From Vitrella brassicaformis (lineage: Eukaryota > Sar > Vitrellaceae), in contig CDMY01000164.1 in the NCBI GenBank assembly GCA_001179505.1, positions 32,872 through 96,871 of the forward strand: 64,000 bases of DNA. Reading direction: 5' to 3'. Below the pieces are notes generated by a model that saw only the letters and a program-made list of their open reading frames with translations, did not search any database and was not told the DNA's origin. Of the stretch, positions 32,643-44,146 are shown in pieces; within the stretch, counting starts at the first letter, position 1; each line of letters starts with the position of its first letter. Position numbers and translations under genes: made by a program.

Positions 32643-34224
32643 TCACTCGACCACCTCCCATTTGATCTCTCCCCCGCCCCCATCACACTCATCGATGATG
32701 CGGTATTCCCTCTCCTTGTACCGATCAGGCATGCTGGCTATCGCTGCTATCGTGTCCCTAAACACTTGCATGCGCAAGTCGATGTCCCTCGGCAGCTTCA
32801 CCGTGACTTGCTGGTAGTCGTGGGGAAATGCGTCGTGTGTGCCGGCTGCCAGGGCGTCCAGCAGCACACAGTATGGAAAGGCGGCCTCAAGCATCACCCA
32901 AGGAAATGACGGCAAGGAGGCCAAGCCCTGCAGCAAGGGGAGGGAAGGAGAGGAACGAAACATCCGCCGGCACCTGCCTGCGTACCTCGGTGCTGACGGT
33001 TCCCTTCAACACGGCAATGATCGCCTTCGTCTGGTGTTCCATCACTTTGAAGATGCCGGGCGCAAGCGCCGGCAGCCCCAGGAAGAAGAGAGTGGAAGGA
33101 TGCTTCCTGTGGAAGAGGTGCACGTAGAGGGCATCACGGACGCTCTCGGGGCGGTTCATCGTGCGCGAGGGGAAGAGACCGCTCGACTCCGAAAAGAAGG
33201 GAAAATCTGGACGTATGATGTCACAGCCAACCAGAATCGACAATGCACACGACACGCACAAACGCCCTTCGTTGGCTCCTGCTAACCGTATTTGTATCCC
33301 GTCGCGTAGATGACGGCATCAATCGTGCCGTCGCTTGTCACGAGCTCGTTGGCAGCCCCCTTCACCAGGTACCGCCCGTCGCTCTCCAGCCCTTCCAGGC
33401 GGCCGACAGGCTTCACGTTGGGGGGCAGCTTGCTCCTCACTGTCGCGGCCGTGTCAGGGTCGCTGAAGGAGGTACCCGACCAGACCACCATCTTGGCGAC
33501 GCTTGCAATCTCCGAAACCAAATCTGAATGCATGCACACACTGCTTCGGTGTCAGACAGCGCCTCTCCCTCTGTTGACTGACCTAGGCCACTTGGTCCCC
33601 CGCCGACGATCAACACGCGCTGATTGGCGAAGGGTGACGGCGAACGGTACTCCTTCGAGTGGATGGCAAAACCACTAAAGTCGTTCTTGATCAGCTGGGG
33701 ATAGTTTGGGACATTATAGTGCCCATTGGCCACCACCAGTGCTTCGAAGAGCTCCTCCCCGTTGATGAGCCAGCCCCCCCTTGCACCATCGCCATGCGCC
33801 GACACGTATTCTGCCGACCGCACGGGTGTGGAGAGGGCGATCACCTCATGGAGGTTGAAGCGCTCGGCGTATGAGTGAAGGTATCTGAGGACGTCCTGGT
33901 GATTCATGAAGGAAGGCAGGGACGGAGAGAATGGGAAATCGCTATAGGCCATGATTTGCTTGGGCAGATTGGTGCGCAGACTCTTGTACAGAGCGCCGCG
34001 CGTGTCGCTGTAGACCCACAGGCCCCCGATCTTGTCCGTCGCTTCGAACACCTTGACGCGGAAGCCCTCATCACGCAGCAGCTTGGCGGCAACCAGACCA
34101 CCTGATGACACGTCGCATGAATCATAGACAGATGAAGGTGCGTGTGCCATCCTTCTCCCTCCCGCCCATCTTAACCTGCCCCTGCTCCGATGACCGCCAC
34201 CCTCTTGCTGTCGCCTTGGCACAT
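32643..34224 (-). CDS. Flavin-containing monooxygenase (FMO family)
   Basis: Five exons: 34224-34176, 34101-33583, 33523-33287, 33206-32986 and 32927-32643. All phases close, giving 436 residues, slightly shorter than animal FMOs and typical of protist and plant ones. FMOs use FAD and NADPH to oxygenate N- or S-containing substrates. The FAD-binding GxGxxG (VIGAGAGG) spans the first splice junction. The FMO fingerprint FxGxxxHxxxY is present (FSGFAIHSKEY), followed by the NADPH-binding loop (LIVGGGPSG) and the ATGY motif (DAVIYATGYKY) continuing into FPFF across the third intron. The acidic C-terminal end is short and has no obvious membrane anchor. The start is the Met just before the FAD loop; no better upstream Met was found. 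It is divergent from Ank4. Confidence 0.88.
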
Positions 34225-35234
34225 GGATGACGCTCACAGCTCTTCGACGGGCAGCGGCTAGGTGCGTCTTCTGCTTCAGATTGAACACATCGCGTGGATC
34301 CAAAAGGCCAGACCAAAACTGGTTGGACAGAGAGCAGCTGATGGAGGCCTGCTGCACCACTCGTACGCTGTTTCACGAGGCTCCACACGTTGAGATTGAA
34401 AGGATCAGCCCAGCTCTTCTTGGCTCAGCACCCGGCTCCTGGGGATGACCCCAGCGTCACGCGGACAACTAAAAGGCAGGAAAAGAGAAAGCGGCAAAAA
34501 GGCAGGAAAAGCAGATCCGCACAGAGAGATAGTCTTACTACCTCTTAACGACCTGACAGTGACAGACACAAATGGAAATGAGGGCCCTTCCTCCACCGAC
34601 GACGCCCTTGCTCCTTCCCGCCTGCCAACGTACCCTCTCGTGTCCTGTCTGCAGCAGGAGGGCCCTCACCTCACACAGATCAAGGCAGATCTGCCGCCCT
34701 GGACCCACAAATCACTATGAGACGGAAAATGGGGGATGCGCGTGAAGTCTTGAGGTCGCCTGGTCGCTCCACTGTCAATGATCTGCCAAAAGAATCGCGG
34801 GCATTACTTGGCTTAGCTCGCCCAGGGTGTAGGGTTTCCAAACCCTACTCTCAGGCACTATCCCCCGCTCGTGAGTCACATTCTCTCCGTGCCGCCGCAG
34901 AACCAGCAGCAGAGAACTGCTGCTCGACTCGGATCACCGTGCCCCTACCGGCGGAAGTCATCCGACGGTGAGTGGGGATGCAATTGGCTCATCACGAGTC
35001 AGCCATGTGATTCGCTGCTGCCTCTGTGTGTCGGTATACTTGTGTTGTGCAGGTCTACTTGTCGGCGGGACCATTGGCAATTTGCTCGCTTGTTTGCTCG
35101 TCTGGGTCCATAATTCGACACACGATAGGTGGGCAAGCACAGACACAAAGCTTCCACAAGTGCATGTGCCCGTCTCTCTCCATGACTTTTCTCTGTGTGG
35201 TGGATGCAGCTGTTAATTGGTGTGTGTTTGAGTG
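34225..35234. promoter_or_regulatory. Divergent spacer between the monooxygenase and Ank4
   Basis: From about 34515 this DNA copies the Ank1/Ank2 spacer, including the region next to Ank1, the palindrome (34830-34847, here with a CC-widened centre) and the Ank2-proximal part up to the ATG at 35235. The minus-strand type A ankyrin gene expected at the left is absent; the monooxygenase lies there instead. The duplication breakpoint is near 34510. Confidence 0.5.
34830..34847. promoter_or_regulatory. Palindromic TAGGGTTT/AAACCCTA element, copy 3
   Basis: Eight-bp arms around CC, preceded by TTAGCTCGCC. It lies about 390 bp upstream of the Ank4 start. Confidence 0.4.
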
Positions 35235-37601
35235 ATGTCTGAATCTTACGGCATCGGCATGGCCTCCGCTGCCATGGCTGACGGTGACGGTGACGATGCA
35301 GGTACACCGCAACCGAATGCACGACACATCACACACACGGCACCCAACCACATTGTTTCATGTCGTTGTCCGTTTCATTGTGTTTGCAGACGATGTAGGC
35401 GAGGAGGGGCATAGCGGCGGCGGACCAACAGAGGACGACAATCGCAATGGCATTGACAGCGGTGAGTGACCAACCAATCATCTCACATAGACCAGTCAAC
35501 ACACCAGCAGCACGGCATACTGATGTGTTCTCTGTCGGTGCGTCGCCTGTGTCTGTGGTCAGACGAGCAGCAGCAGCAGCAGGGCGGGATGGCCGACGAG
35601 ATGGCCGATGAGGAGGGAAGTGATAGCGAATCGGTAAGGCACTCATTTAGTCATTCACGAACACAACACGAGTCAATGCGATATGATGTCCGTCACGTTC
35701 TTCCTTGCCCCTTTGTGGTCTCGGGATCCCATGCAGGAGGATGGCGATAGCGATGGTGCTGGCGACGACATGAACGAAGACGACAATGAGGAGCCAGACG
35801 AGTACAGTGACATGTTCAGTGACTCGTCCGACGCCGGCTATGAGGAGGCGGGTACGCCGGACGGACAGATGTAACAATGCTATACACACACTCACTGTGT
35901 GTCTCCCTCGTGTGGCGGCTCCCGCATTGTGCTGCAGGCCATCCTGTGGTGGCGGCCACTAGCGTGACTGTCCCAGACGGTTGTGTGGGCGTCAATGACA
36001 TCGAGGCTCGCTTCCCCATCGGCACCAATGAGGCCACCAAGCAGCTGGGGCTGGGCGTCATCGGCCGCACCATCACCGACCCACGCCAAGTGACCGACCT
36101 CATCCAGCAGGAAGCAGCCGACCCCAACGTCATCCCTCGGCTGCGGAAGAAGGCCAGCATGCTTCCTGGCCGCGCCCACTCCCTGCTTTGTCTTGCCATT
36201 GACAACCTGTCAGACAATGCGATACCGACCATCCGTGCAGAAATCGATGAGGGTGCTGACCGCGTCGTCACCATGCCGCAGTGGTCGTCAGATGGGCTGC
36301 AGGGGGGCGTCACGACGGCACTCATCGAAAGGGGCGCTGACATCAATGTGGGACGCACTGATCACGACGAAGACCCCAGGCCCATCTGTTTGGCCATCGC
36401 ATCCGGCAACGAGACGACATTCAGCATCCTGGTGGAGCGGGACGACATCGACCTGCGCGGAGCAACGGTGATGAAGCTGCCGTGTCCGCTGCGTGACCCT
36501 CCCTCCGACTACCTGCAGCTGCTGTGGTCGATGTTCCAGCGCCTTATCGACCGCGACCCCACCCTCGCCGCCGAACAACGCTTCAACCACAACCTGGTGC
36601 ATTTGGCAGCCACTCGGGCGGGGAGTCACTACCCCAAGTCGTTCATCTACGCCTACCTGGACCTCATCACACAGCACGGGGCCGACATGACGGCAGTCGA
36701 TGGCATTGGATGGACGCCACTGCACTACGCGGCAGAGTCTGGCTCCCCCTACGTGGCCGACTACCTCTGCCGTAAGCTGCCCGCTGACCAGATCGACAGA
36801 CATGTCCTTATCAGCAACCACACGCCCCTCGCCATGGCTGCCAAACAGCTCGATCTGCTCCTGCAGGTCCAGGAGGCAGAGAACTACGAGGGGGCCGAGA
36901 TCACTGAAGAGGAATGTCGTGCCGAGAGTGACAAGGTCAAGGCGATCATCCATTCGCTACTGCGAATAGGCGCCGACATCAACAGCCTCCCCACGGCCAG
37001 AGAGGAGCGCCGCCGTCGCCGCCAGCTGGTGCTGACTGAGTACACCACGGTGTTTAAGGAGGTGGGCCCTGCCTTCATGTCGGCCGTCAACGCCGCCCTC
37101 GCCCCCCACCGCGGCCTCGCTGCCCTCCTGACCCCCCGGCTGGCCGTCGGCCCGCAGGAAGCCCCCATCTTTGGCTGGCGCATCGCGTCATACCTCTTCG
37201 ACATGGATGCCGCCCAGGAGGCCATCGGTGAGGCCATCGGTGTGCGGCACACCGACATGGCCCGGCGTTTGTGTGCGGCAGCGGAGCACTTGGTGCGTTC
37301 GGCGGTGTACAGGGCCAGCAGCAACAGGGAGGTGGTGGGCGGGACGGCCGATGTGGGCGGCCAGGTGGTGCGTGTGCCGCAGCTGCAGTGCTTTGTGGTG
37401 GGCGGTGTGGGTGGCCGCGAGATGGAGTTGCGTGAGGTGGTGCAGCGGGCCATCCTGGACGAGGCGGTCAAGTGGGGGCTGGCGGGGGAGATCGACAACG
37501 GCTTCAACAAGGATGTGGCTGCGGTGGTGTGGGGGGCACTGGGGTGTCTGGAGAAGGGGCGGGATGGCAGGGTGAGCTTCAGGTCGCTGCAGCTCACGTG
37601 A
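35235..37601 (+). CDS. Ankyrin-repeat protein, type B (Ank4)
   Basis: Five exons: 35235-35301, 35390-35461, 35563-35633, 35737-35851 and 35938-37601, giving 662 residues with all phases closed. The small exons encode an acidic, Gly- and Gln-containing N-terminus (MSESYGIGMASAA; DEQQQQQGGMADE; EDDNEEPDEYSDMFSD). The large exon has ankyrin repeats (TALIERGADINV; GIGWTPLHYAAESGSPYVADYL; SLLRIGADINS) and the family's conserved C-terminal region (GWRIASYLFDMDAAQEAIGE; LQCFVVGGVGGREMELREVV), stopping at 37599-37601. It is the intact counterpart of Ank2 and fixes that gene's exon plan. Between repeats the degenerate units are hard to count. No signal peptide or membrane segment. Partner and role unknown. 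Confidence 0.82.
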
Positions 37602-38146
37602 GAGAGGCACACAGATAGGTGACTGAGGGAAGGAGGCAGTGAGGGGGGTTTTAATGTGTAGACGGATGGTTGGTGGGGCGTGTTTTATCTATTCACTCGC
37701 GGCTCGACAGATAGACAAGATGGTGGGATGGAAGGCAGGCACATGCAGAGACGTCACTCGGATGTGATGTGTTCACCCATCTATGGCGATATCACGTGAA
37801 TGCAGTGGGTGATGAATGACTCACCTCCTGGCCGCCTTTTTGCATGTGAAGAGAAACGGTTGCTGGGTGGAGTGCCTGGCTGGCGGACAGTCTTTTACCG
37901 GTGCTTTGTGGTGACTGCCATGACATTTTGTGGTCAATGCGCAGCAGCGTATGGCCAGTGGATCAGCGTATCTCAAAACAACAGAATCTCGAAACATCCG
38001 CGTGCACATGCATATTGTCCCTGTACACATCTAGCTATGATCCCTGACGTGTCCATCGATCTACCCCCTGCCGTGCCACTCCCACCTGTACAGCTGCTAT
38101 CTATCCGCCACTCGTTCGTTTGTTCGCTAGTTTGCTGGTTCGTTCG
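37602..38146. other. Intergenic spacer between convergent genes
   Basis: 545 bp between the stops of Ank4 and the SENP8-like gene. No long repeat and no coding stretch was recognised. Confidence 0.5.
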
Positions 38147-39337
38147 TCAGTCCTTTTTCCTGTCCCTTTCCTCGCTGGTCGCCGCGGCCATCTCCTGCAC
38201 TCGCAACTGAAGCTCCTTCCGCTTGCTCGACACCTGCATGTGCGCACACACAGACAGATGTCGATATCGGCCTCTGTCTGCCTAGTTTGAAGGGGCTGTG
38301 TTTGCTACATGTTTGGGTGTGATGTCTGCCGGCTGTGTGGCCTGCTGTCCCAGGTGCTTGCGCGCAATGTGCTCGGCAAAGAGCAGAACGTACACACCGC
38401 AGTCCGTCGCGTTGGTTTGCTGCGCCGCCTTCTGCACCGTCACCGTCGCCTTGGCGCTGTTCGGGTCGTCCTGGGGTCTGAGCAGCGATGAGAGCTTGCG
38501 TGCGATTTTGGTGGCGACGGGGAGAATGCCGCTGCCCATGCTGTCATAGTAATCGAAAGACATGGGGCCGTCAGATGGATTGTGGATCACCTAGTAAAAC
38601 AAGCAACGAGGGACGATACAATGTATCCACCCTCCGTGTGTGGGTGAGGCTTGCTTACCAGGAGGCTCCAGTGGCTGCCTGCGTTGGCCACCTGGCGGTC
38701 TTCGTTGTCGTTGAGCGGAACAAGCAGTAGACGACGGCTCGACAATGACAACGCTGACCAAACAGCAACCAATATGCCTCTGGTGAGAGTGCATGTCCCG
38801 TTTCTGCCCATGCTTGCCTTCTAGTCCCTCCTTGAGGTCATCGAGGTCGTCCTCTATGTTCACCCAGAAGGAAGTGGCGGGGTCCATGAACAGCACATCG
38901 GACTGATCCCTGAAGGAAGATAAGACGCATATGGGGCAGCAGCCATGAGTGGTTCTTGCGCTCACTTGAAGTCGCCGATGGTTGAAAGGTACTCCAACGC
39001 GAACCCAATGCAGCTGCACGACACAGCACATCTGCTGTGCAGAGATCTGATGCCTTTCGTCTGCATGGCGCATCTACCTGTCATTGAGCAAGTTGCCTTC
39101 CTGCAGAAGGCGGATGTCCTGGTCGTATAATCTTGCGTTGTGGAGCGTCACGCGGGGCAGCACTGGATCACCACTAATGTCCATGGCGGACCTTGAATGT
39201 TTCTTCAGGTCGATCGCGAGCTTAGAAATGACGAGCTCGCGTCGTCCACGGACTGAGAATGGCATCCCCACGCTTTCGAAGGCGATGGGCCTGTGAAGAA
39301 TGACATGAGGGACTGAGAGTCGTTGTCGCCGCTTCAT
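38147..39337 (-). CDS. SENP8/NEDP1-like Ulp1 cysteine protease
   Basis: Exons: 39337-39078, 39013-38966, 38909-38818, 38753-38659, 38590-38309 and probably 38233-38147. Reading on unspliced from exon 5 stops at 38282 instead. The order matches SENP8: LYDQDIRLLQEGNLLND, then CIGFALEYL, LNDN, the catalytic His in GSHWSLLV, the Asp in FDYYDSMGSG and the Cys in NATDCGVYV. SENP8 family enzymes cleave NEDD8 from cullins and process its precursor; SUMO activity is also possible for Ulp1-type proteases. Length is 267 or 287 residues, close to the family's ~210-250 with an N-terminal extension. The third intron begins GCAAGC (a GC-AG intron). The start at 39337 is the first Met, but an in-frame Met at 39265 is equally possible. 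The terminal exon adds a Lys/Glu-rich helix (KRKELQLRVQEMAA). Confidence 0.82.
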
Positions 39338-39348
39338 TTGGTCGGCAG
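39338..39348. promoter_or_regulatory. 11-bp spacer between divergent start codons
   Basis: The SENP8-like gene (start at 39337, minus) and the NEK gene (start at 39349, plus) leave only 11 bp. Either each promoter lies within the other gene, or one start codon is further inside. Confidence 0.4.
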
Positions 39349-42300
39349 ATGTCGAAGCTCGAGGATTTCAAAGAGATAGCCCTCGTGGGGGAAGGCGCAT
39401 ACAGCAGGTGCGACACGGAGGGCCGGTGGGGCTTGTCGTCCATGACAGTGGCTGCCGTTGTGTGCGTGTTTGTTTGTGGTTGCAGTGTGTACAAGGTGTT
39501 GCGGCTGTCGGACGGGCAGGAGTACGCCTTGAAGAAGGTCACTCTGCCCAAGCTGTCGGAGAAAGAGAAGCAAAACGCCCTCAATGAAGTGCGCTTGCTT
39601 GCATCCATAAGGTGACTGACTGACTGTACATTTTCATCAAGGACACGAAGGGATTCTTGTGTGGATCGGAGGCCGTTTGTTTGTTTGTTGGTTGTGTTTG
39701 CTCTCGCTCATGCAGGCATCCCAATGTGATCGCTTACAAAGAAGCATTTCTGGACGAGAGGAGCCACACACTCTGGAAAGACACCCACATGGCTGCGGGT
39801 CAGCATCCCGCATTAGCGCGTCATGGGTTCCTTACTTTGCAGCATTGTGACGGAGTTTGCCGATGGCGGAGACCTCTTTCAGAAGATTGTTCAGCACCAG
39901 AAGGCCAAGCAATACTTCAGGGAGGCGGACATCTGGAAGATATTCATTGGGGTAGGCTGCCGTCACGTCAATGCATACGCGCCTCATCCGTACCTGCTGG
40001 CTGGCATCGGTTGCAGATGTGTCAGGGTCTGAAGGCCCTCCACGACCTCAACATTCTCCATAGAGACTTGAAGGTCAGCCACCGGCATTCACAAAACGGC
40101 ACAGGCTGAACCAGGGTGCTGCTTGTGTGTTACGTGCAGAGTGCCAATGTCTTCCTCACGAAAGCACGCGCCGTCAAAATTGGGTAAAAACCTTTGCTTG
40201 AAGCCGACAGAGCAGCGCGTTTCGCATCAACCGATTTGCTTGTGTCTGTGTGCAGTGACTTCAACGTGTCCAAAGTGGCGAAGCGTGGCCTTCTGTACAC
40301 TCAGACGGGGACGCCATACTACGCCAGGCAAGCCAAGCCATGCACGCATCGACTCATGCACGCTAAGGATGGCCCCTGTATTGAGTGTGTCAATTGCATT
40401 TTCAGCCCTGAGGTGTGGCGCGACCAGCCATACGATGCAAAAAGTGACGTCTGGTCGCTCGGTAAGCTAAGAAACGACAGCAATTGTGACCATGAATATC
40501 ATGACAAGCTGTCATGTTCGCTTTTGTATCCAGGCTGCGTTTTGTATGAGATGTGTGCACTGAAGCCACCATTCAGAGCTGACGACATGGAGGCCCTGTA
40601 CAGAAAGGTAAATGGCAGACGAGACATACCACGGAGGACGCACGCAAGCGTTCTTGCTGTCTTAGGTGCTGAAAGGCCAATACAGCAAGCTGCCCCACAT
40701 CTTCAGCAGCGACATCCCCACATTGCTGGACCTCTGCCTCCAGACCAACGCCATCCACAGGCCGTCGGTCACACAGATACTCACGCACCCCACCATAATC
40801 AGGCAGAAGGAGAGGCTGGCGGCATCCACTGAGACATCACCAACCCCCCCAGAGACATCTGACGGGCTCCTCAACACCATCAAGCTGCCCAAGGATGTCG
40901 CGGTCAGTGAGAAAGAGCATGCGAGGATTGTTCATTGTGATATGGATTCGATTCTCACGATTTTGCAGGCGCTGACGGCTCACCTGCCAAAACCCAATTA
41001 CGGCAGCCCCACGAAGAAAGGAGAAGGCAGCCGGTTGAGGCAAGCAAGAACGACCGATCAGCAAGGAGGAGAAAGATCGGTTCTGAAGGCCAAGAGAGAA
41101 GGCGGCGCTCTTGTCGAGTACCATGACAAGAGGAATCCCGGCAGCGCGCACGGGCCGCTGCTGGAAGGTCACTCGCAGCTGGTGGACATCCACGGCGAGC
41201 CTTCCCAACTGTCCCCCGCTCCACCGAGACGGCCAGTCGCCTATCACAGGAGAGCACCGAAGTAAGAGAAACGCTCGTGTGTCTCTGCCCTTTTATCGTT
41301 CGTCGACCACTCACCTCTGTTTTGGTTTGCAGAGACATGCCTTCTCGCCCCCTTGTCAACGACTCAGCGGAGGATCAGATATACCCGGATGACTTCGAGC
41401 GAGAAAACCTGCCATCGAGACCACAGGCGCGCGCAGGGCAGAGGAGAAAGCTCTCTTCACTTGCGCGAGAGCAGCGGCCTGACGGCCTTCCAGTGGACGA
41501 GCCGACAAGCGCACCGCGAAGAAAGGATGACCAGAGGAGAAAGAAGAACCGGCAAGAGGCCGAGCACATGAGGAACGGCTACCCCCCTCCTGTCAGCAAC
41601 AACCCCAACAACCCCACGCCCCCGGCCCTCCCCCCTTCCCTTCCCCCCGTCAATCGGCCACAAGCTGCTGGCATGCCGGCAGGGCCCTACCCCCCCCACG
41701 CACATGCACAACTCGCATACCAGCAGTACAAGAACTACGTCTATCACTCGCGGAGGAATCCCTACGGCTATGTCATTCCCCGCCTGCCGCCGGTCAACAA
41801 CATGCAGAGGTACCACCTGGGAGGCATGCAGCCACCAGGGCGGTCTGAGTCACCGTACGACCGTTCTGAGTCGCCTCATGGCCATGCGATGCCGCTGCTG
41901 CCACCCCTTCGGGAGCATCATATGAAGGAGGCGCTCGTGTATGCGTACAGGCCGCAGGGCAGAGACGCGTATCTGGCGTATCACGACCGGGGCAGGGCCG
42001 ATAGGCAGGGCGGCGGGGAGCCGAAGGGCGCGGCCAAACACGTGCAGAGACTGAGAAGAGGAAGGTATGTATGCCGGGACGGAGAAGGGAAGATAACAGG
42101 GGGATCATGTCTCTGTTTGCCTGTGTTGTCTGTGCATGCAGCAAGGACCGCTCGGTTGTGGCCCCCAATCCATACGCGAGCCCGCTGCCCTACCTGCCCC
42201 CGCCCGCCGCACCTGTGCGGGACGCCATCATCGACAGGAGGAAAAAGGAAAAGGAGAGAGAGAGAGAACGGGAGAGACTATTCGATGGGCGAGAGTACGG

Positions 42301-42379
42301 CTATCATCATCATCACCACCACCACCACCACCAGCACCACCCACATTACCCCCCCGCCCAGTACTACCACCATCTGTGA
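39349..42379 (+). CDS. NEK (NIMA-related) Ser/Thr protein kinase
   Basis: Exons: 39349-39407, 39486-39611, 39716-39775, 39843-39951, 40017-40073, 40140-40183, 40256-40327, 40406-40461, 40534-40607, 40666-41261 (likely with a further 66-nt intron at 40903-40968), 41333-42064 and 42143-42379. Phases close throughout. The kinase domain has the Gly loop (GEGAYSSVYKV), the VAIK Lys (YALKKVTLP), the NEK-typical HTLCIVTEFADGGDL, the catalytic loop (ILHRDLKSANVFL), DFNVSKV in place of DFG, TGTPYYASPEVW and SDVWSLGCVLYEM. The DFN variant has Asp kept and Gly replaced. The C-terminal ~500 residues are basic and Pro-rich, ending in nine His. NEKs act in mitosis and cilia. Two introns have unusual donors: GA (39776) and GC (40328). 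Confidence 0.85.
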
Positions 42380-42893
42380 CGGTCTTTGTTGCTGTCTTGG
42401 TCTCTCTCTCTCTTGCTCATGTCTCTTGCCGACTCACTTGCCGTCGACTTGCTGATAGTGGAACGGAACATTGCTGGGGCCTTTGCGTGTGATGGGATGA
42501 TGGACCTTTATCGTTTCACTTTTTTGTGTGATGCATGTGGGCATGTATATGTGTGCGTGTGTAAACGACTTACTCATTCACGAAGACATGTAGTCAACCA
42601 GGGAAGCAGTAGTAGTGTCAGCAAGAGTTTGTGCGTGTGTCTGCCAGGGGGAGGCACTGTTAGCATCGGCTCTATTCGAGCGCACGAACAGCTAACCTGC
42701 CTAAACGTCCCAGGCTACCCACACACACCACATACCACACCTACTCGGCCACTCGCCCACGCGACAGACATCAAAAAGACATCATTGTCATCCGATCCAT
42801 CTATCCATCCACCCATGGTACGAACGTGTATAGGTCAGTCGAACGAGGGACAGATGGCAGCGCTATCTCATCGACGTCGATGTGACGAAGAGG
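42380..42893. other. Intergenic spacer between convergent genes
   Basis: 514 bp between the stops of the NEK gene and the secreted-protein gene. GT- and CA-rich stretches occur; no gene is seen. Confidence 0.55.
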
Positions 42894-44146
42894 TCATTCC
42901 TTGTCCTCCTTCTTGTCCTTTTCCTTTTCCTCTCCGCTCTCCTTTTCTTTGCCCGCCTCTTCGGCGCAAGTGCAGTGGCGGCCCTTCTTCTCCAGGAACT
43001 CCCCCTCAGACTCCACATCTAAGATGTCTCCGATTGGGATTTTTCCGAACAAATTGAGGTCACCCACCTTGGCTGCGCACACACACACACACGCGCACGC
43101 ACACAGTCACGTGTTGTATCTGCTTGTCTGTGTGTCTGTCTGTCTGTCTGTCTGTGCCTGTGTGCCCGCGGGATGGCGCGTACCATCCACGAAGAATGAG
43201 ATCGCTGGCACGGCGATGATTGCTGGTCCCTCTTCCTCGCCCTCATCAAGAGTGATTTCGACGTCCTCACCAAAAACGATTTCGACGTCCTCGAATGTCA
43301 CATCGTACTGGATGAACTTGAAGGTCAGCGAGGGCTGAATCAACACAACGCAAACCACGTACACACACCTTCAAGTGTGCTGCGCAGGATGTAGCTCGTT
43401 CGCCGCCCACCAGTCCGTCTTTGGGCAGTGGGCATCGGAGGGTGACCTCCTCGACAATTTCACACGCTGTAATCGGCACCTTTATGGGGCCCACAAAGTA
43501 GGGAAACTGAATACACACACACACGCACGCACGAGATCAACAATGTATCGCCATCTGTCAATTACTGATACGGATCACTGACGGTGATTCTGAGGGGTCC
43601 GGCAGTCTCGAGGCTGATGTCCTGGACCTCCGCCGCGCCGATCAGCTCCATGAAACCGTCGGTGTTGTTCAGCTGGACAGGCCTATCGAAGGTGACATCG
43701 ATAAACTTGGTGAGACCGGCCTTCACCAGTTCGTTGTCAGCCGGTGAGGACGAAACCTTCTGGGGACGAACAAACGGGTCCACAGCAGCCGCTGGGTCAA
43801 CTGGCGGCTCAGGCTCCTTTGGCTGAGCTGGCGGCTCAGGCTCCTTTGGCTGAGCTGGTGGCTCAGGACCCTTTGGCTGAGCTGGTGGCTCAGGACCCTG
43901 AGATGGTGGCTCAGGACCCTTTGGCTGAGATGGTGGCTCAGGACCCTTTGGCTGAGCTGGTGGCTCAGGACCCTTTGGCTGAGCTGGTGGCTCAGGACCC
44001 TGAGATGGTGGCTCAGGACCCTTTGGCTGAGATGGTGGCTCAGGACCCTTTGGCTGAGATGGTGGCTCAGGACCGTCCTGGCAGCGGACTGTGCCGAGCA
44101 GGAGCAGCAGGAGAGCCGCAAAGAAGCCGAGCCGTCTCAGCATCAT
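42894..44146 (-). CDS. Secreted or surface protein with PEPP tandem repeats
   Basis: Four exons: 44146-43583, 43506-43369, 43334-43184 and 43072-42894, giving 343 residues with all phases closed. A clear signal peptide (MMLRRLGFFAALLLLLL, cleavage expected near RCQD) is followed by about eleven Pro/Glu/Gln/Lys repeats of GPEPPSQPK or GPEPPAQPK type, some shortened to GPEPPSQ. A ~150-residue beta-rich-looking domain comes next (LTKFIDVTFDRPVQLNNTDG; AGPLRITFPYFVGPIKVP; TFEDVEIVFGEDVEITLDE). It ends with a CTC pair and a Lys/Glu-rich tail (EKESGEEKEKDKKEDKE). The domain is not one I recognise. The repeat region could act as an extended spacer at the cell surface. A donor at 43566 would break the phase, so GTCAGT at 43582 was chosen. 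A second Met directly follows the first. Confidence 0.75.
43796..44073. repeat. Minisatellite of 27-nt units coding PEPP repeats
   Basis: About ten tandem units of 27 nt, with some 18-nt short units, cover this interval and encode the nine- or six-residue repeats of the secreted protein. Units of several sub-types alternate, with at least one higher-order duplication of a four-unit block, so copy number probably varies between strains. Confidence 0.85.

Noticed and set aside
25497-38000. Mobile element as the source of the duplicated ankyrin and X/Y blocks
   Set aside because: No transposase, reverse transcriptase, terminal repeats or target-site duplications were found at the block edges.
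43796-44073. CRISPR-like array
   Set aside because: The repeats are directly adjacent, without spacers, and are in frame inside a protein gene.
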